From DATBGO01 sp050011895 (GTDB taxonomy: Bacteria; Actinomycetota; Actinomycetes; Streptosporangiales; Streptosporangiaceae), in the NCBI GenBank assembly GCA_050011895.1, contig JBEKIF010000203.1, positions 1-5,841 on the forward strand: 5,841 nucleotides of DNA. The letters run 5' to 3'. The notes below the pieces were generated by a model, which saw only the letters and a program-made list of their open reading frames with translations, made no database searches and had not been told where the DNA came from. This document shows positions 5,655 through 5,841 of this stretch, one piece after another. Each line of letters opens with the position of its first letter. Positions within the stretch are counted from its first letter, which is position 1. The position numbers were made by a program, and so were the translations under genes.

Positions 5655-5841
5655 CTATGCCTGCCGGGGCGGCAGGTGGTCCGCCAGCCAGTCCAGCATC
5701 TGGGTGTGGGTCAGCTGCTGCCCGGTGGGCTGGCAGTGGAAGTCCGCTCCCTGCGCCCGGCTGAACCCGATGATCTCCTTCTCCCCCGGCAGCAGGTCAT
5801 ACAGCTGCCGGGGCTGGCCGGGGAAGAACTGCTCGCCGTCC
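5655..5841 (-). CDS. Alpha/beta hydrolase, C-terminal part (cut by window edge)
   Basis: Sixty-one codons from 5840 to TAG at 5655-5657 are visible; the gene continues beyond the right edge. The residues run from DGEQFFPGQPRQLYDLLPGE through GFSRAQGADFHCQPTGQQ to MLDWLADHLPPRQA. The H in GADFHCQP is placed where alpha/beta hydrolases of the esterase/dipeptidyl-peptidase-like group carry the catalytic histidine, followed by the usual closing helix (MLDWLADHL). The D at the first visible codon could be the catalytic acid, but this is uncertain. The nucleophile serine would lie outside the window, so the substrate cannot be judged. No membrane segment is seen in this part. It is co-directional with the LAL regulator 46 bp downstream and may share its transcript. 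The end of the gene also forms the first arm of a hairpin (5660-5676). Confidence 0.78.
   Translation of the reverse strand, partial: DGEQFFPGQPRQLYDLLPGEKEIIGFSRAQGADFHCQPTGQQLTHTQMLDWLADHLPPRQA
5660..5676 (-). promoter_or_regulatory. Hairpin spanning the last hydrolase codons
   Basis: CCTGCC and GGCAGG flank a 5-nt GCCCC loop, a perfect 6-bp stem over the final PPRQA codons. Its GGCAGG arm can instead pair with the CCTGCC at 5643-5648 in the next hairpin, so the two structures could compete. The repeat may be chance in coding sequence this GC-rich. Confidence 0.35.

Noticed and set aside
1..5841. CRISPR arrays, complete insertion sequences, rRNA
   Set aside because: No regularly spaced direct repeats, no transposase motifs with terminal inverted repeats, and no rRNA-like sequence were seen on either strand.

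Overview
The window is high-GC DNA with strong G/C at third codon positions, a large ATP-binding LuxR-type (LAL) regulator and a leaderless-style promoter candidate. All of this points to an actinobacterium; I cannot name the genus. All well-supported protein genes lie on the minus strand and run from right to left.

Right to left, the layout starts with the last 61 codons of an alpha/beta-hydrolase-type gene (5655-5841, cut by the window edge). A 46-bp gap holding two nested hairpins follows, then a 904-residue LAL regulator (2894-5608) with an N-terminal ATPase and a C-terminal LuxR helix-turn-helix. A 51-bp gap with a perfect 7-bp stem-loop and a candidate leaderless promoter leads to a 199-residue membrane protein of unknown function (2243-2842). 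That gene overlaps by 4 bp (ATGA) a gene for a standalone lysylphosphatidylglycerol-synthase-type membrane domain protein (PF03706/UPF0104, 1135-2246). The last gene is interrupted by a one-base frameshift near 1324-1326. A GC-rich hairpin with a partly T-rich tail directly after its restored stop codon marks the likely end of the transcription unit. The close spacing suggests one transcription unit, perhaps with internal promoters. The two membrane genes are tightly coupled; whether the regulator controls them is inference.

The left 1.1 kb has no convincing complete protein gene. Its main feature is a tRNA-Tyr(GUA)-like sequence (about 430-522, + strand). Its anticodon arm, long variable arm, T arm and encoded CCA are intact, but its D-arm region is abnormal and the first acceptor pair is mismatched. 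A 50-codon minus-strand reading frame (491-643) runs antisense into the tRNA 3' end and finishes with VAGVGFEPT, the signature of frames that read into a tRNA from an attached integrative element. The likeliest reading is a degenerate tRNA-Tyr or an attachment-site copy left by an integrative element, with decayed or non-coding DNA on both sides.

I found no CRISPR array, intact insertion sequence or clear novel defence system. The points most worth checking are the tRNA/att structure, the frameshift, the alternative hairpins ahead of the regulator and the palindrome ahead of the membrane genes.
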